A stretch of DNA of 13,408 bases, taken from NCBI GenBank assembly GCA_049688595.1, contig JBAVLA010000065.1, positions 1 to 13,408 on the forward strand, written 5' to 3'. The position numbers were made by a program, and so were the translations under genes. Of this stretch, positions 1-6,339 are shown piece after piece; the stretch's first letter is position 1, and the number at the start of each line of letters is the position of its first letter. The notes under the pieces were generated by a model. It had not been told where the DNA came from. It searched no databases and saw nothing but the letters and a program-made list of their open reading frames with translations. Source of the stretch: Prado023 sp049688595 (GTDB taxonomy: Bacteria; Actinomycetota; Actinomycetes; S36-B12; CAIYMF01).

Positions 1-496
1 GCTCGTAGGGACCCACCTCGAGGCCGCCGGCACATAGGACCGCCTTCATGTGGCCCTTGTCCATCGCCGCGGCGGAGGCGAACACGCCCGATCCGACATA
101 CGGGATCCCGGCGAGCTCCAGCAGCCCCTGGATGGTGCCGTCCTCGCCCCAGGGTCCGTGCAGCACGGGGAACACGACGTCCACGTCGTGGAGCAGCCCC
201 GTTGCCGACTCACCAGTGCGGACCTCCAGGCCCCGGTGCGTGGGGTCCCCGGACAGCACCACGTGCGTGCCGCTGCGGTCCACCCCGGGCAGCGTCCCGC
301 CAGTGATGCGCAGGCGGGCTGGCTCGTCGCGCTCGACCACCCAGCGGCCCTCGGTCGTGATCCCGATGGGGATCACGTCATAGCGCTCCCGGTCGATGGC
401 CGCCAAGATGCTCCCGGCGCTGATGCAGGAGATCGCATGCTCGCTGCTGCGCCCCCCGAAGATCACCGCGATCCGGATCCTGCGCTGCTCGTCCAC
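1..496 (-). CDS. ddl: D-alanine--D-alanine ligase, 5' part (3' end outside window)
   Basis: ATP-dependent cytoplasmic ligase that joins two D-alanines for peptidoglycan precursors. Only the first 165 codons are visible; the gene runs off the left edge. Seen directly: the N-terminal ligase motif FGGRSSEHAIS at residues 13-23 (Glu19 and Ser23 region, substrate binding), then a VLHGPWGEDGTIQGLLEL block and MDKGHMK near the window edge, all diagnostic of Ddl. The start is taken as GTG at 496, preceded by AGGG about 8 nt upstream; no ATG suits the N-terminus. The gene lies 31 nt downstream of the gpsA stop, so it is probably the last gene of a plsC-gpsA-ddl transcript. The family call is secure. 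The start is less so, because it depends on a GTG with a modest Shine-Dalgarno. Confidence 0.93.
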   Translation of the reverse strand, partial: MDEQRRIRIAVIFGGRSSEHAISCISAGSILAAIDRERYDVIPIGITTEGRWVVERDEPARLRITGGTLPGVDRSGTHVVLSGDPTHRGLEVRTGESATGLLHDVDVVFPVLHGPWGEDGTIQGLLELAGIPYVGSGVFASAAAMDKGHMKAVLCAGGLEVGPYE

Positions 497-527
497 GTCG
501 TCGACCCTAGCGCAGCACCAGTCGCGG

Positions 528-1547
528 TCACCCGATTCGAGGACGTGCGCCCTGTTCCGGCTTCGTGTCCCGCGACATGAAGATGCCGAGCATGTCGGCC
601 GGTGACATCCCGTGGTGCACGACCTCGACGACCTGCTCGGTGATCGGCATGTCGACGTCGTGGGACCTCGCCAGCTGCAGGATGGGCAAGCAGGACTTCA
701 CGCCCTCGCAGGTCTGCTTGGTCACGGCGATGGTCTCCTCGACCGACAGACCCTTGCCGAGGTTCTCCCCGAAGGTCCGGTTGCGCGACAGCGGCGACTG
801 GCAGGTCGCGATCAGGTCGCCCATGCCGGCCAGGCCGAGGAAGGTCATCGGGTTGGCGCCCAGGGCCACGCCCAGCCGGGACATCTCAGCCAGCCCTCGG
901 GTGATCAGCGACGCCTGCGAGTTCATGCCGTAGCCCAGCCCGACGGCCATCCCGTTCGCCAGGGCGATCACGTTCTTCACCGAGCCGCCGATCTCGGTGC
1001 CCACCACGTCGGTGGTCCAATAGGGACGGAAGTACGAAGTGGTGCAGGCGTCCTGCAGGCGGCGGGCGGAGGCCTCGTCCGGGCAGGCCACCGTCGTGGC
1101 AGCCGGCGCCCGCTGCGCGATCTCGCGAGCGAGGTTGGGCCCTGATACCACCGCGACGCGCTCCGGCGGGATTCCGCCCTCCTGGGCGATGACCTCGCTC
1201 ATCCGGCGCATCGTGCCCAGCTCGATGCCCTTCATGAGGGAGACCACCACCGCATCGGGCTCCATGAGGTCGCGCCACGCAGTGAGGTTCGCGGCCAGCG
1301 TCTGGGCGGGGATGGCCAGGATGACCAGGGACGCCCCGGCCAGCGCCTCAACAGGATCCCCGGTCGCCCGGATCTGCTCGGGCAGGAGGACCCCCGGGTG
1401 GAACATGTCGTTGCGATGCATGGTGTTGATGGACTCCTGGACCTCCGGCTCGCGAGCCCAGAGGATCGGCTCCCCGCCGGCGTCGGACAGGATCATCCCG
1501 AACGCCGTGCCCCACGAACCCGCACCCATGACTGCGACCCGGGCCAT
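528..1547 (-). CDS. gpsA: Glycerol-3-phosphate dehydrogenase [NAD(P)+]
   Basis: Reduces dihydroxyacetone phosphate to sn-glycerol 3-phosphate in the cytoplasm, supplying the glycerol backbone for phospholipids. The 339-residue product has the nucleotide-binding GAGSWGTA (residues 8-15), the LMKGIE lysine (K106), the catalytic lysine in GGSVKNVIA (K191), GLAGMGDLIATC (238-249) and SRNRTFG (254-260). Length is normal for the family. An upstream in-frame ATG would add 18 residues, but it lies inside plsC. The ATG at 1547 is preceded by AGGAGGTGGA and its A overlaps the plsC stop (TGATG), a classic translational-coupling junction. The preceding gene, plsC, uses the product of this pathway, which supports co-regulation. 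No oddities were seen. Confidence 0.96.
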   Translation of the reverse strand: MARVAVMGAGSWGTAFGMILSDAGGEPILWAREPEVQESINTMHRNDMFHPGVLLPEQIRATGDPVEALAGASLVILAIPAQTLAANLTAWRDLMEPDAVVVSLMKGIELGTMRRMSEVIAQEGGIPPERVAVVSGPNLAREIAQRAPAATTVACPDEASARRLQDACTTSYFRPYWTTDVVGTEIGGSVKNVIALANGMAVGLGYGMNSQASLITRGLAEMSRLGVALGANPMTFLGLAGMGDLIATCQSPLSRNRTFGENLGKGLSVEETIAVTKQTCEGVKSCLPILQLARSHDVDMPITEQVVEVVHHGMSPADMLGIFMSRDTKPEQGARPRIG

Positions 1548-2302
1548 CAGTCCACCTCCTCGATCTGCTGCGCCGCACGGCGCTCGCGCTCCAAGACCCA
1601 ATCAAACCGCTGCGGCGGGGCCTTCTCACCACGGAGCACCTCGAGGAGGGCAGTGATGGCGGCCATGAGCCGCTGCGTTCCCTCCTCCAGGACCTCGCGC
1701 GTGACCCGCTGGCCGCGCAGGTCGTCGATGTCGAGCGGCGCGCCGGCGATCACCTGCATCTGCTTGGGCGGGAGCAGTCGCAACTGCTTGGCGTAGGGCG
1801 CCATCACCTTGTTCGCGCCCCACTGGGCGACTGGGACCACTGGGACCCCCGTCTCCAGAGCCACGCGCAGCGCGCCCGTGCGACCGCGCATCGGCCAGAT
1901 CCCCGGGTCGCGGGTGATCGTGCCCTCCGGGTACATCACCAGGCACTCCCCCGCCCTGACGGCAGCCTCGGCAGCGGCAAGCGCCCGCGTGGGGTCCGAG
2001 TCCCGCTGGACTGGGATCTGCCCGGCGCCCTTGATCAACGTCCCGATGAAGGGGACTTCGAACACCGACTGCTTGCCCATGAACCGCGGCGGCCGGCCGC
2101 TGTCGTGCAGGAAGTGGGCGATCACCAGCGGGTCGAACCAGGATATGTGGTTGGGCGCCACGATCATGCCGTCGCCGTGCCGACCGAGGTTCTCCTGCCC
2201 CCGCCAGTCCCGTCGGGTCATCGCCAGCATCCACGGACGCAACATCAACTCGGCGGTGCGGTAGGGTACGCCGAGGTGCATGTTCCGGGTCTTGCTCCCC
2301 AT
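1547..2302 (-). CDS. plsC: 1-acyl-sn-glycerol-3-phosphate acyltransferase family protein
   Basis: A PlsC/LPLAT acyltransferase that probably acylates lysophosphatidic acid to phosphatidic acid at the membrane face. The 251-residue protein carries block I NHISWFD (His52 and Asp57 of the NHx4D catalytic motif), the FMGKQSVFEVPFIG block at about residues 74-87, and block III YPEGT (124-128). There is no clear transmembrane helix; a hydrophobic N-terminal stretch (about 17-28) may associate with the membrane. The start at 2302 is chosen because GGGAGG lies 6-7 nt upstream; a start 13 codons earlier has no such signal. The gene overlaps gpsA by one base, so the two are coupled in phospholipid synthesis. 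The substrate is inferred: other LPLAT members acylate different acceptors. Confidence 0.9.
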   Translation of the reverse strand: MGSKTRNMHLGVPYRTAELMLRPWMLAMTRRDWRGQENLGRHGDGMIVAPNHISWFDPLVIAHFLHDSGRPPRFMGKQSVFEVPFIGTLIKGAGQIPVQRDSDPTRALAAAEAAVRAGECLVMYPEGTITRDPGIWPMRGRTGALRVALETGVPVVPVAQWGANKVMAPYAKQLRLLPPKQMQVIAGAPLDIDDLRGQRVTREVLEEGTQRLMAAITALLEVLRGEKAPPQRFDWVLERERRAAQQIEEVD

Positions 2303-2445
2303 TTCGGCCTCCCTGGTCCGGCACGTGGGACGGGGCGCCACCTGGTACCGGGCATGGTCCCCGTTCGGGTCAGCGCCCCCAGATCAGCCGGGCGATCGCG
2401 GGGGGCGCTCCCTCCGGCGAACTGCAGGTCAACTGGGGGATGGCG
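2303..2445 (-). other. hup-plsC intergenic region with 7-bp inverted repeat
   Basis: This is a 143-bp gap downstream of hup and upstream of plsC, read on the minus strand. CCCCCAG at 2376-2382 and CTGGGGG at 2433-2439 form a perfect 7-bp inverted repeat around a 50-nt loop that is itself G+C rich. It could be a large hairpin terminating hup, but there is no U tract. A TTGACC sits at the start of the gap on the minus strand, but no acceptable -10 follows at 16-19 nt. I therefore do not call a plsC promoter, although one is expected here. Confidence 0.3.
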
Positions 2446-3042
2446 CTACTCGCCGGTCTCAGGCGCCTCAGGGGCAACGACTGCGGGCGCTGCGGCCTCC
2501 GCGGGAGCCGCTGCCGGGGCCGCAGGGGCCTTCTTGGCTGGTGTCCGCTTGGCTGGCGCCTTCTTCCCCGGAGCGGCCTTCTTTGCGGTCGCCGTCTTCC
2601 TGGGCGCAGCGGCCTTCTTGGCCGGTGCGGCAGCCTTCTCCGGGGCGGCCTTCTTCGCCGGCGCAGGCTTCTTGCCGGTGACCCGGCGGACGACGGTCTC
2701 GGCCGCATCCATCACGTCGTCGCCAGCCTCCCTGGCCGCCCTGACGGCTTGCTCCGCCAGCTTCTTCTCCCCGCTGACGAACGCCTTGAAGTCACCGCCG
2801 GGACGGAACCTGGGCACGGCCGTGGCCATCTTGCGGATGGCTTCTCCAGTCAACGGGGCGCGATAGGTGCGGGCCGGGCGGGCAGCCTTCTCGAACACAC
2901 CGAAGCCGCTGATGGACACCTTCTGCCCCTTCGCGACCGCCTCGGTTATGGCGTCGACGACAGCCTGCACGGCCTCGCCCGCGTCCTTCTTGCTGGCGTT
3001 GATTCGCGATGCGACCACATCGATCAGTTCGGCCTTGTTCAT
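2446..3042 (-). CDS. hup: HU-family nucleoid protein with Lys/Ala/Pro-rich C-terminal tail
   Basis: A histone-like DNA-binding protein that compacts and bends the chromosome. Residues 1-93 form the HU fold: it starts MNKAELIDVVASRI, has GFGVFE at 46-51, and has the DNA-binding arm with RAPLTGE at 61-67, where the usual RNP is RAP but the intercalating proline (Pro63) is kept. Residues 94-122 are a charged linker. Residues 123-170 are PAKKAAP-like repeats, as in actinobacterial HupB. The last 28 residues switch to Ala/Pro/Glu with no lysine, ending PEAPETGE. Length is 198 residues, close to the roughly 200 of HupB-type proteins. The start has GGAGG 8 nt upstream. It lies 90 bp downstream of leuD, the same neighbour as mycobacterial hupB. 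High confidence. Confidence 0.95.
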   Translation of the reverse strand: MNKAELIDVVASRINASKKDAGEAVQAVVDAITEAVAKGQKVSISGFGVFEKAARPARTYRAPLTGEAIRKMATAVPRFRPGGDFKAFVSGEKKLAEQAVRAAREAGDDVMDAAETVVRRVTGKKPAPAKKAAPEKAAAPAKKAAAPRKTATAKKAAPGKKAPAKRTPAKKAPAAPAAAPAEAAAPAVVAPEAPETGE

Positions 3043-3064
3043 TCAGGTTCCTCCGCGGATCCCA

Positions 3065-3115
3065 CCGGATCAGGTCCGGATGACGGCAAGTTCCGGAGCC
3101 GCCGGGCAGGCCCGG
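3065..3115 (-). terminator. Two small hairpins between leuD and hup
   Basis: Two short stem-loops lie in the 90-bp leuD-hup gap. CCGGG/CCCGG (3102-3115, 4-nt loop) lies 17 bp past the leuD stop and may be a weak terminator. CCGGA/TCCGG (3065-3079, 5-nt loop) lies just upstream of the hup ribosome binding site. Neither has a U tract, and no convincing hup promoter is visible, so read-through from leuCD into hup is possible. Confidence 0.3.
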
Positions 3116-3132
3116 GACCCCGCCGCCAAACG

Positions 3133-3720
3133 CTACGCGGTTCGCGGGAGGAAAGCGGGACGAGTGCGCTCGAAACGCTCGATGAGTTCGCCACTCTGGA
3201 GGGTTATCCCGATGTCGTCCAGACCTTCCAGCAGGCGCCACCGGACGTAGTCGTCGATCTCGAAGGCGGCCACGACGTCCCCGAAGGCCACGTTCGTCGC
3301 CTCGAGGTCGACGGTGACGGGGGTCGCAGGGTCGGCCTCGACTGCCGCCCAGAGCTGCTCGATCACCGACTGGTCGACCACCGCGGTCAGCAGGCCGCCC
3401 TTGCCCGAGTTCCCGCGGAAGATGTCGGCGAATCGGGAGGAGAGCACGACCTTGAAGCCGTAGTCCTGCAGCGCCCAGACCGCGTGCTCGCGGGAGGATC
3501 CCGTGCCGAAGTCCGGGCCGGCGACCAGGATCGTGGCGCCAACGTGCTCGGGACGGTTGAGCACGAACTCCGGATCGGTTCGCCACGCGGCGAACAGGGC
3601 GTCCTCGTACCCGTGGCGGGTGATCCGCTTGAGGTACTTGGCCGGGATGATCTGGTCTGTGTCGACGTTGCTGGCCCGCAGCGGCAGCGCGGTACCGGTG
3701 TGCGAGGTGAACCTGTCCAT
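3133..3720 (-). CDS. leuD: 3-isopropylmalate dehydratase small subunit
   Basis: Small (swivel-domain) subunit of the cytoplasmic LeuCD isomerase, which converts 2-isopropylmalate to 3-isopropylmalate in leucine synthesis and, in organisms with CimA, citramalate to 3-methylmalate. The 195-residue protein shows NVDTDQIIPAKYLK (18-31) and the substrate-binding GTGSSREHA (72-80), then the FRGNSGKGGL loop. Length is normal for a bacterial LeuD. The ATG at 3720 is preceded by AGGAAGG, about 8 nt upstream. The gene starts 27 bp after the leuC stop, so it is co-transcribed with leuC, its obligate partner. No defects were seen. Confidence 0.97.
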   Translation of the reverse strand: MDRFTSHTGTALPLRASNVDTDQIIPAKYLKRITRHGYEDALFAAWRTDPEFVLNRPEHVGATILVAGPDFGTGSSREHAVWALQDYGFKVVLSSRFADIFRGNSGKGGLLTAVVDQSVIEQLWAAVEADPATPVTVDLEATNVAFGDVVAAFEIDDYVRWRLLEGLDDIGITLQSGELIERFERTRPAFLPRTA

Positions 3721-3747
3721 CGGGCTTCCTTCCTGGGATGGGCGGAT

Positions 3748-5151
3748 CTAGCGGGCCAGGTCGGCCGGGGAGCTCAGGGTGCCGCGAACCGCCGTGGCAG
3801 CGGCGACCTGTGGGGAGACCAGGTGCGTGCGGCCGCCCGGGCCCTGACGGCCCTCGAAGTTGCGGTTCGACGTGGACGCGCTGCGCTCCTTCGGCTTGAG
3901 CGTGTCGGGGTTCATCCCCAAGCACATGGAGCAGCCAGCCTCGCGCCATTCCGCGCCTGCGGCGAGGAACACCTCGTCCAGGCCCTCGGCCATCGCCGCC
4001 AGGCGGACCCGGACCGAGCCTGGAACCACGAGCATCCGGACCCCATCAGCGACATGCCGCCCGCGCAGGATCTCAGCGGCAGCCCGCAGGTCCTCGATCC
4101 GGCCGTTGGTGCAGGAGCCCAGGAACACGGTGTCCACCGCGATCTCCCGCATCGGGGTGCCCGCAACCAGACCCATGTACTCCAGGGCCTTGTGCGCAGC
4201 GGCCCGGTCGACCGCGTCGGCGAGGCCCTCGGGATCGGGGACGCTGGCCGACAGCGGCACGCCCTGACCGGGGTTCGTGCCCCAGGTCACGAACGGGCTG
4301 AGCTCGCCCGCATCGATGACGACCTCGCTGTCGAACTCGGCGTCGTCATCGGTGACCAGGGTGCGCCAGTAGGCCACGGCAGCATCCCAGTCCGATCCGC
4401 TGGGCGCCTTCGGCCGACCCTCGATGTAGGCGAAGGTGGTCTCGTCCGGGGCGATCATCCCGGCGCGTGCGCCGGCCTCGATCGACATGTTGCAGATGGT
4501 CATCCGGGCCTCCATGCTCAGCGCCCGGATTGCCGCGCCCCGGTACTCGATCACGTGGCCCTGCCCGCCGCCGGTGCCGATGCGGGCGATGACCGCCAGG
4601 ATCAGGTCCTTGGCGGTCACCCCCGCGGGCAGCAGTCCGTCCACCGTGATCGCCATGGTCCGGAACGGCTTGAGCGGCAGGGTCTGGGTCGCAAGGACGT
4701 GCTCCACCTCCGACGTCCCGATGCCGAACGCGAGCGCGCCGAACGCCCCATGGGTTGAGGTGTGCGAGTCACCGCAAACGATCGTCATCCCGGGCTGGGA
4801 CAGGCCCAGCTGCGGGCCGACGACGTGGACGATGCCCTGATCGGCACTGCCCAGCGAGTAGATGGGGACGCCGAACTCAGCGGCGTTCCGGCGCAGCGCA
4901 TCGACCTGCGCGCGCGAGACCGGATCGGCGATCGGCTTGTCGATGTCGATAGTCGGGACGTTGTGGTCCTCGGTGGCCAGGGACAGGTCCGGACGTCGGA
5001 CCTGGCGCCCCGCGGCGCGCAGCCCGTCGAAGGCCTGCGGGCTGGTCACCTCGTGGACCAGGTGCAGGTCCACGTAGAGCAGGTCCGGCTCGCCCGGGGC
5101 GCTGCGCACCACATGGGCGTCCCACACCTTCTCGGCCAGAGTCCTTCCCAT
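3748..5151 (-). CDS. leuC: 3-isopropylmalate dehydratase large subunit
   Basis: Aconitase-superfamily large subunit carrying the [4Fe-4S] cluster of LeuCD. The 467-residue product keeps the three cluster ligands: Cys347 in FLGSCTNGR, and Cys407 and Cys410 in CSMCLGMNPD. It also has the VCGDSHTSTHGAFG and ATEDHNVPT blocks. Starts further upstream in the same frame run antisense through ndgR and are rejected. The ATG at 5151 has GGGAGA about 9 nt upstream and begins MGRTLAEKVWDAH, as in homologues. The gene diverges from ndgR across a 60-bp shared promoter region, which suggests control by that regulator. In this window it can serve both leucine synthesis and the citramalate route to isoleucine. 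Confidence 0.97.
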   Translation of the reverse strand: MGRTLAEKVWDAHVVRSAPGEPDLLYVDLHLVHEVTSPQAFDGLRAAGRQVRRPDLSLATEDHNVPTIDIDKPIADPVSRAQVDALRRNAAEFGVPIYSLGSADQGIVHVVGPQLGLSQPGMTIVCGDSHTSTHGAFGALAFGIGTSEVEHVLATQTLPLKPFRTMAITVDGLLPAGVTAKDLILAVIARIGTGGGQGHVIEYRGAAIRALSMEARMTICNMSIEAGARAGMIAPDETTFAYIEGRPKAPSGSDWDAAVAYWRTLVTDDDAEFDSEVVIDAGELSPFVTWGTNPGQGVPLSASVPDPEGLADAVDRAAAHKALEYMGLVAGTPMREIAVDTVFLGSCTNGRIEDLRAAAEILRGRHVADGVRMLVVPGSVRVRLAAMAEGLDEVFLAAGAEWREAGCSMCLGMNPDTLKPKERSASTSNRNFEGRQGPGGRTHLVSPQVAAATAVRGTLSSPADLAR

Positions 5152-5173
5152 CTGCACCCATCTCCCATCCAGG

Positions 5174-5202
5174 AATTGACGTCTCACATCTTGAAACGGC
5201 AA
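5174..5202 (-). promoter_or_regulatory. Candidate leuCD promoter
   Basis: On the minus strand TTGCCG (5202-5197) and TCAATT (5179-5174) are separated by 17 nt. Transcription would start near 5167, giving a leader of about 16 nt that contains the leuC ribosome binding site. The -10 match is modest. It overlaps the ndgR promoter on the other strand almost completely. Confidence 0.45.
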
Positions 5203-5205
5203 TAT
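5176..5205 (+). promoter_or_regulatory. Candidate ndgR promoter, possibly leaderless
   Basis: TTGACG (5176-5181) is a good -35, with CAATAT (5200-5205) 18 nt further on; its key second A and last T match consensus. The predicted start site falls at about 5212, the first base of the proposed GTG start codon. No Shine-Dalgarno is visible there, so a leaderless mRNA is likely. Confidence 0.5.
5181..5197. promoter_or_regulatory. Candidate NdgR operator between the divergent promoters
   Basis: GTCTCA-CATCT-TGAAAC is an imperfect inverted repeat (5 of 6 arm positions) centred at 5189, between the -35 and -10 elements of both divergent promoters. IclR regulators of this group are known to act on leuCD, and a dimer bound here would block both promoters. 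The assignment to NdgR is inference. Confidence 0.4.
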
Positions 5206-5211
5206 CACCTT

Positions 5212-5931
5212 GTGGACGAAGCATACTCCAGCGGAGTGGGTGTCATCGACAAGGCGGCGATGATCCTCGACGCGCTCGAGGGCGGTCCGCTCTCTCTGGC
5301 CGGGCTCGTGGCGGCAACCGGGTTCGCACGGCCCACCGCGCACCGCCTGGCCACCGCCCTGGAGCACCATCGGCTGGTCGCGCGGGACATGGCAGGCCGA
5401 TTCGTGCTCGGGCCCCGACTGCCCGAACTGGCAGCCGCGGCAGGTGAGGACCGCCTCGTCGCAGTGGCGGGCCCCATCCTGGCCCAGATCAGGGACGCAT
5501 CCGGTGAGAGCGTCCAACTCTACCGCCGGCAGGGCGAGCGCCGGATCTGCGTCGCGGCTGCGGAACGGATGTCCGGCCTGCGCGACACCGTCCCCGTGGG
5601 CACGGTGCTGACGATGCAGGCCGGCTCTGCCGCACAGGTGCTGCTGGCCTGGGAGGATCCCGATCGTATCCACGCGGGCCTGCGGGACGCGACCTTCACC
5701 GCAGCCACGCTGGCTGGAGTGCGCCGACGAGGCTGGGCCCAGAGCGTCGCCGAGCGCGAGCAGGGCGTGGCATCGGTGAGCGCGCCGGTGCGGGGACCTT
5801 CCAACAAGGTCGTGGCAGCGATCTGCGTGTCGGGACCGCTCGAGCGGATGGGCCGGGTGCCCGGCCGCCGGCACAGCAACGCCCTGTTGGCTGCTGCCGC
5901 GCGCTTGACGGAGGCACTGCGCCGCGACTGA
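5212..5931 (+). CDS. ndgR: IclR-family regulator of amino acid metabolism (NdgR-like)
   Basis: A DNA-binding repressor/activator of the IclR family. From memory the 239-residue protein is very similar to Streptomyces NdgR along its length: GVGVIDKAA near the start, the winged helix-turn-helix LAGLVAATGFARPTAHRLA (about 29-47), then QLYRRQGERRICVAAAERMSGLRDTVPVG in the effector domain and EREQGVASVSAPVRGPSNKVVAA near the end. NdgR and its Corynebacterium relative LtbR control leucine genes, fitting the divergent leuCD. The reading frame stays open upstream through leuC. GTG at 5212 was chosen because it gives MDEAYSSGVGVIDK, aligned with the NdgR N-terminus, and sits at the predicted transcription start. 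A TTG at 5191 is less likely. It is the only plus-strand gene in the window. Confidence 0.93.
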   Translation: MDEAYSSGVGVIDKAAMILDALEGGPLSLAGLVAATGFARPTAHRLATALEHHRLVARDMAGRFVLGPRLPELAAAAGEDRLVAVAGPILAQIRDASGESVQLYRRQGERRICVAAAERMSGLRDTVPVGTVLTMQAGSAAQVLLAWEDPDRIHAGLRDATFTAATLAGVRRRGWAQSVAEREQGVASVSAPVRGPSNKVVAAICVSGPLERMGRVPGRRHSNALLAAAARLTEALRRD

Positions 5932-5953
5932 GGCGGGGATGGGCCGGCAACGA

Positions 5954-5981
5954 ATGAGGGACCCCCGGAGGGGTCCCTCAT
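5954..5981. terminator. Bidirectional terminator between ndgR and tRNA-Glu
   Basis: ATGAGGGACCCC and its exact complement form a perfect 12-bp stem around a CGGA loop. It lies 22 bp past the ndgR stop and 7 bp past the 3' end of the convergent tRNA-Glu gene, so it can end transcription in both directions. Neither side has a long U tract, which is common in actinobacteria. Confidence 0.85.
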
Positions 5982-5988
5982 CACGGCG

Positions 5989-6061
5989 TAGCCCCGACGG
6001 GATTCGAACCCGCGCTACCGCCTTGAGAGGGCGGCGTGCTAGGCCACTACACAACGGGGCC
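5989..6061 (-). tRNA. tRNA-Glu (anticodon CTC)
   Basis: This 73-nt gene folds into a complete cloverleaf. The acceptor GGCCCCG pairs with CGGGGCT (terminal G-U), followed by discriminator A. The anticodon stem CCGCC/GGCGG encloses loop CTCTCAA, giving anticodon CTC for glutamate. The T arm contains GTTCGAATC. No 3' CCA is encoded, so it would be added enzymatically. The gene is close to gltX, its synthetase gene. Confidence 0.95.
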
Positions 6062-6076
6062 GTGCATTCCGTGCGC

Positions 6077-6094
6077 AGAGCATTCGCATGCTCT
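6077..6094 (-). other. Stem-loop just upstream of tRNA-Glu
   Basis: AGAGCAT/ATGCTCT is a perfect 7-bp stem with a TCGC loop, ending 15 bp upstream of the tRNA-Glu 5' end. It could be part of the tRNA precursor leader or a processing element. I see no clear tRNA-Glu promoter in the 111-bp gap between the two tRNAs. Confidence 0.4.
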
Positions 6095-6136
6095 TCGCAT
6101 TCTGTGCTGCGCCGATACGCTCGACGCTGACGCCGC

Positions 6137-6161
6137 AGATCCTACCCGTTCGGCAGGATCT
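6137..6161 (-). terminator. Hairpin terminator after tRNA-Gln
   Basis: On the minus strand AGATCCTGCC pairs with GGTAGGATCT (10 bp, one G-U) around a 5-nt loop, starting 11 bp after the 3' end of tRNA-Gln. There is no U tract. It is probably a transcription end or 3' processing signal for the tRNA-Gln transcript. Confidence 0.6.
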
Positions 6162-6172
6162 GAAACATCACG

Positions 6173-6244
6173 CTGGGGTACCAGGACTCGAACCTAGACT
6201 AACGGAGCCAGAATCCGTTGGGCTGCCAATTACCCCATACCCCA
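6173..6244 (-). tRNA. tRNA-Gln (anticodon CTG)
   Basis: This 72-nt gene folds into a complete cloverleaf. The acceptor TGGGGTA pairs perfectly with TACCCCA, with discriminator G. The anticodon stem ACGGA/TCCGT encloses TTCTGGC, giving anticodon CTG for glutamine. The T arm contains GGTTCGAGTCC. No CCA is encoded. Most actinobacteria lack glutaminyl-tRNA synthetase, so this tRNA is probably first charged with glutamate by GltX and then amidated by GatCAB. Confidence 0.95.
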
Positions 6245-6256
6245 AGGGCAGGATGA

Positions 6257-6286
6257 ATCATACCGGCCAAGTCCGGCAGATCCCAA
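6257..6286 (-). promoter_or_regulatory. tRNA-Gln promoter
   Basis: On the minus strand TTGGGA (6286-6281), an 18-nt spacer and TATGAT (6262-6257, 5 of 6 to consensus) place the start near 6250, about 6 nt before the mature tRNA-Gln. This is the best -10 hexamer in the window. Confidence 0.7.
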
Positions 6287-6305
6287 AACCGGATCCCATC
6301 CGCGC

Positions 6306-6339
6306 AGACCCTCGAATGGGCGTCCCCTCGCCCGGGTCT
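6306..6339 (-). terminator. Hairpin at the end of the kinase gene
   Basis: An inner stem GGGCG/CGCCC (6318-6333, 6-nt loop) is continued by an outer AGACCC/GGGTCT stem that reaches into the stop codon, with a 6-nt bulge on one side. Its position directly after the kinase stop and before the tRNA-Gln promoter suggests a terminator, but it lacks a U tract. Confidence 0.4.

Noticed and set aside
2440..4758. Long plus-strand open frame (772 codons) antisense to hup, leuD and leuC
   Set aside because: It runs antisense through three well-recognised genes, has no protein-like motifs and is rich in Arg/Gly/Ala/Pro, as expected for a shadow frame in high-GC DNA.
5152..6054. Upstream extension of the leuC frame to 768 codons
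   Set aside because: The extension runs antisense through ndgR and the terminator. A good start with a ribosome binding site and a family-typical N-terminus lies at 5151.
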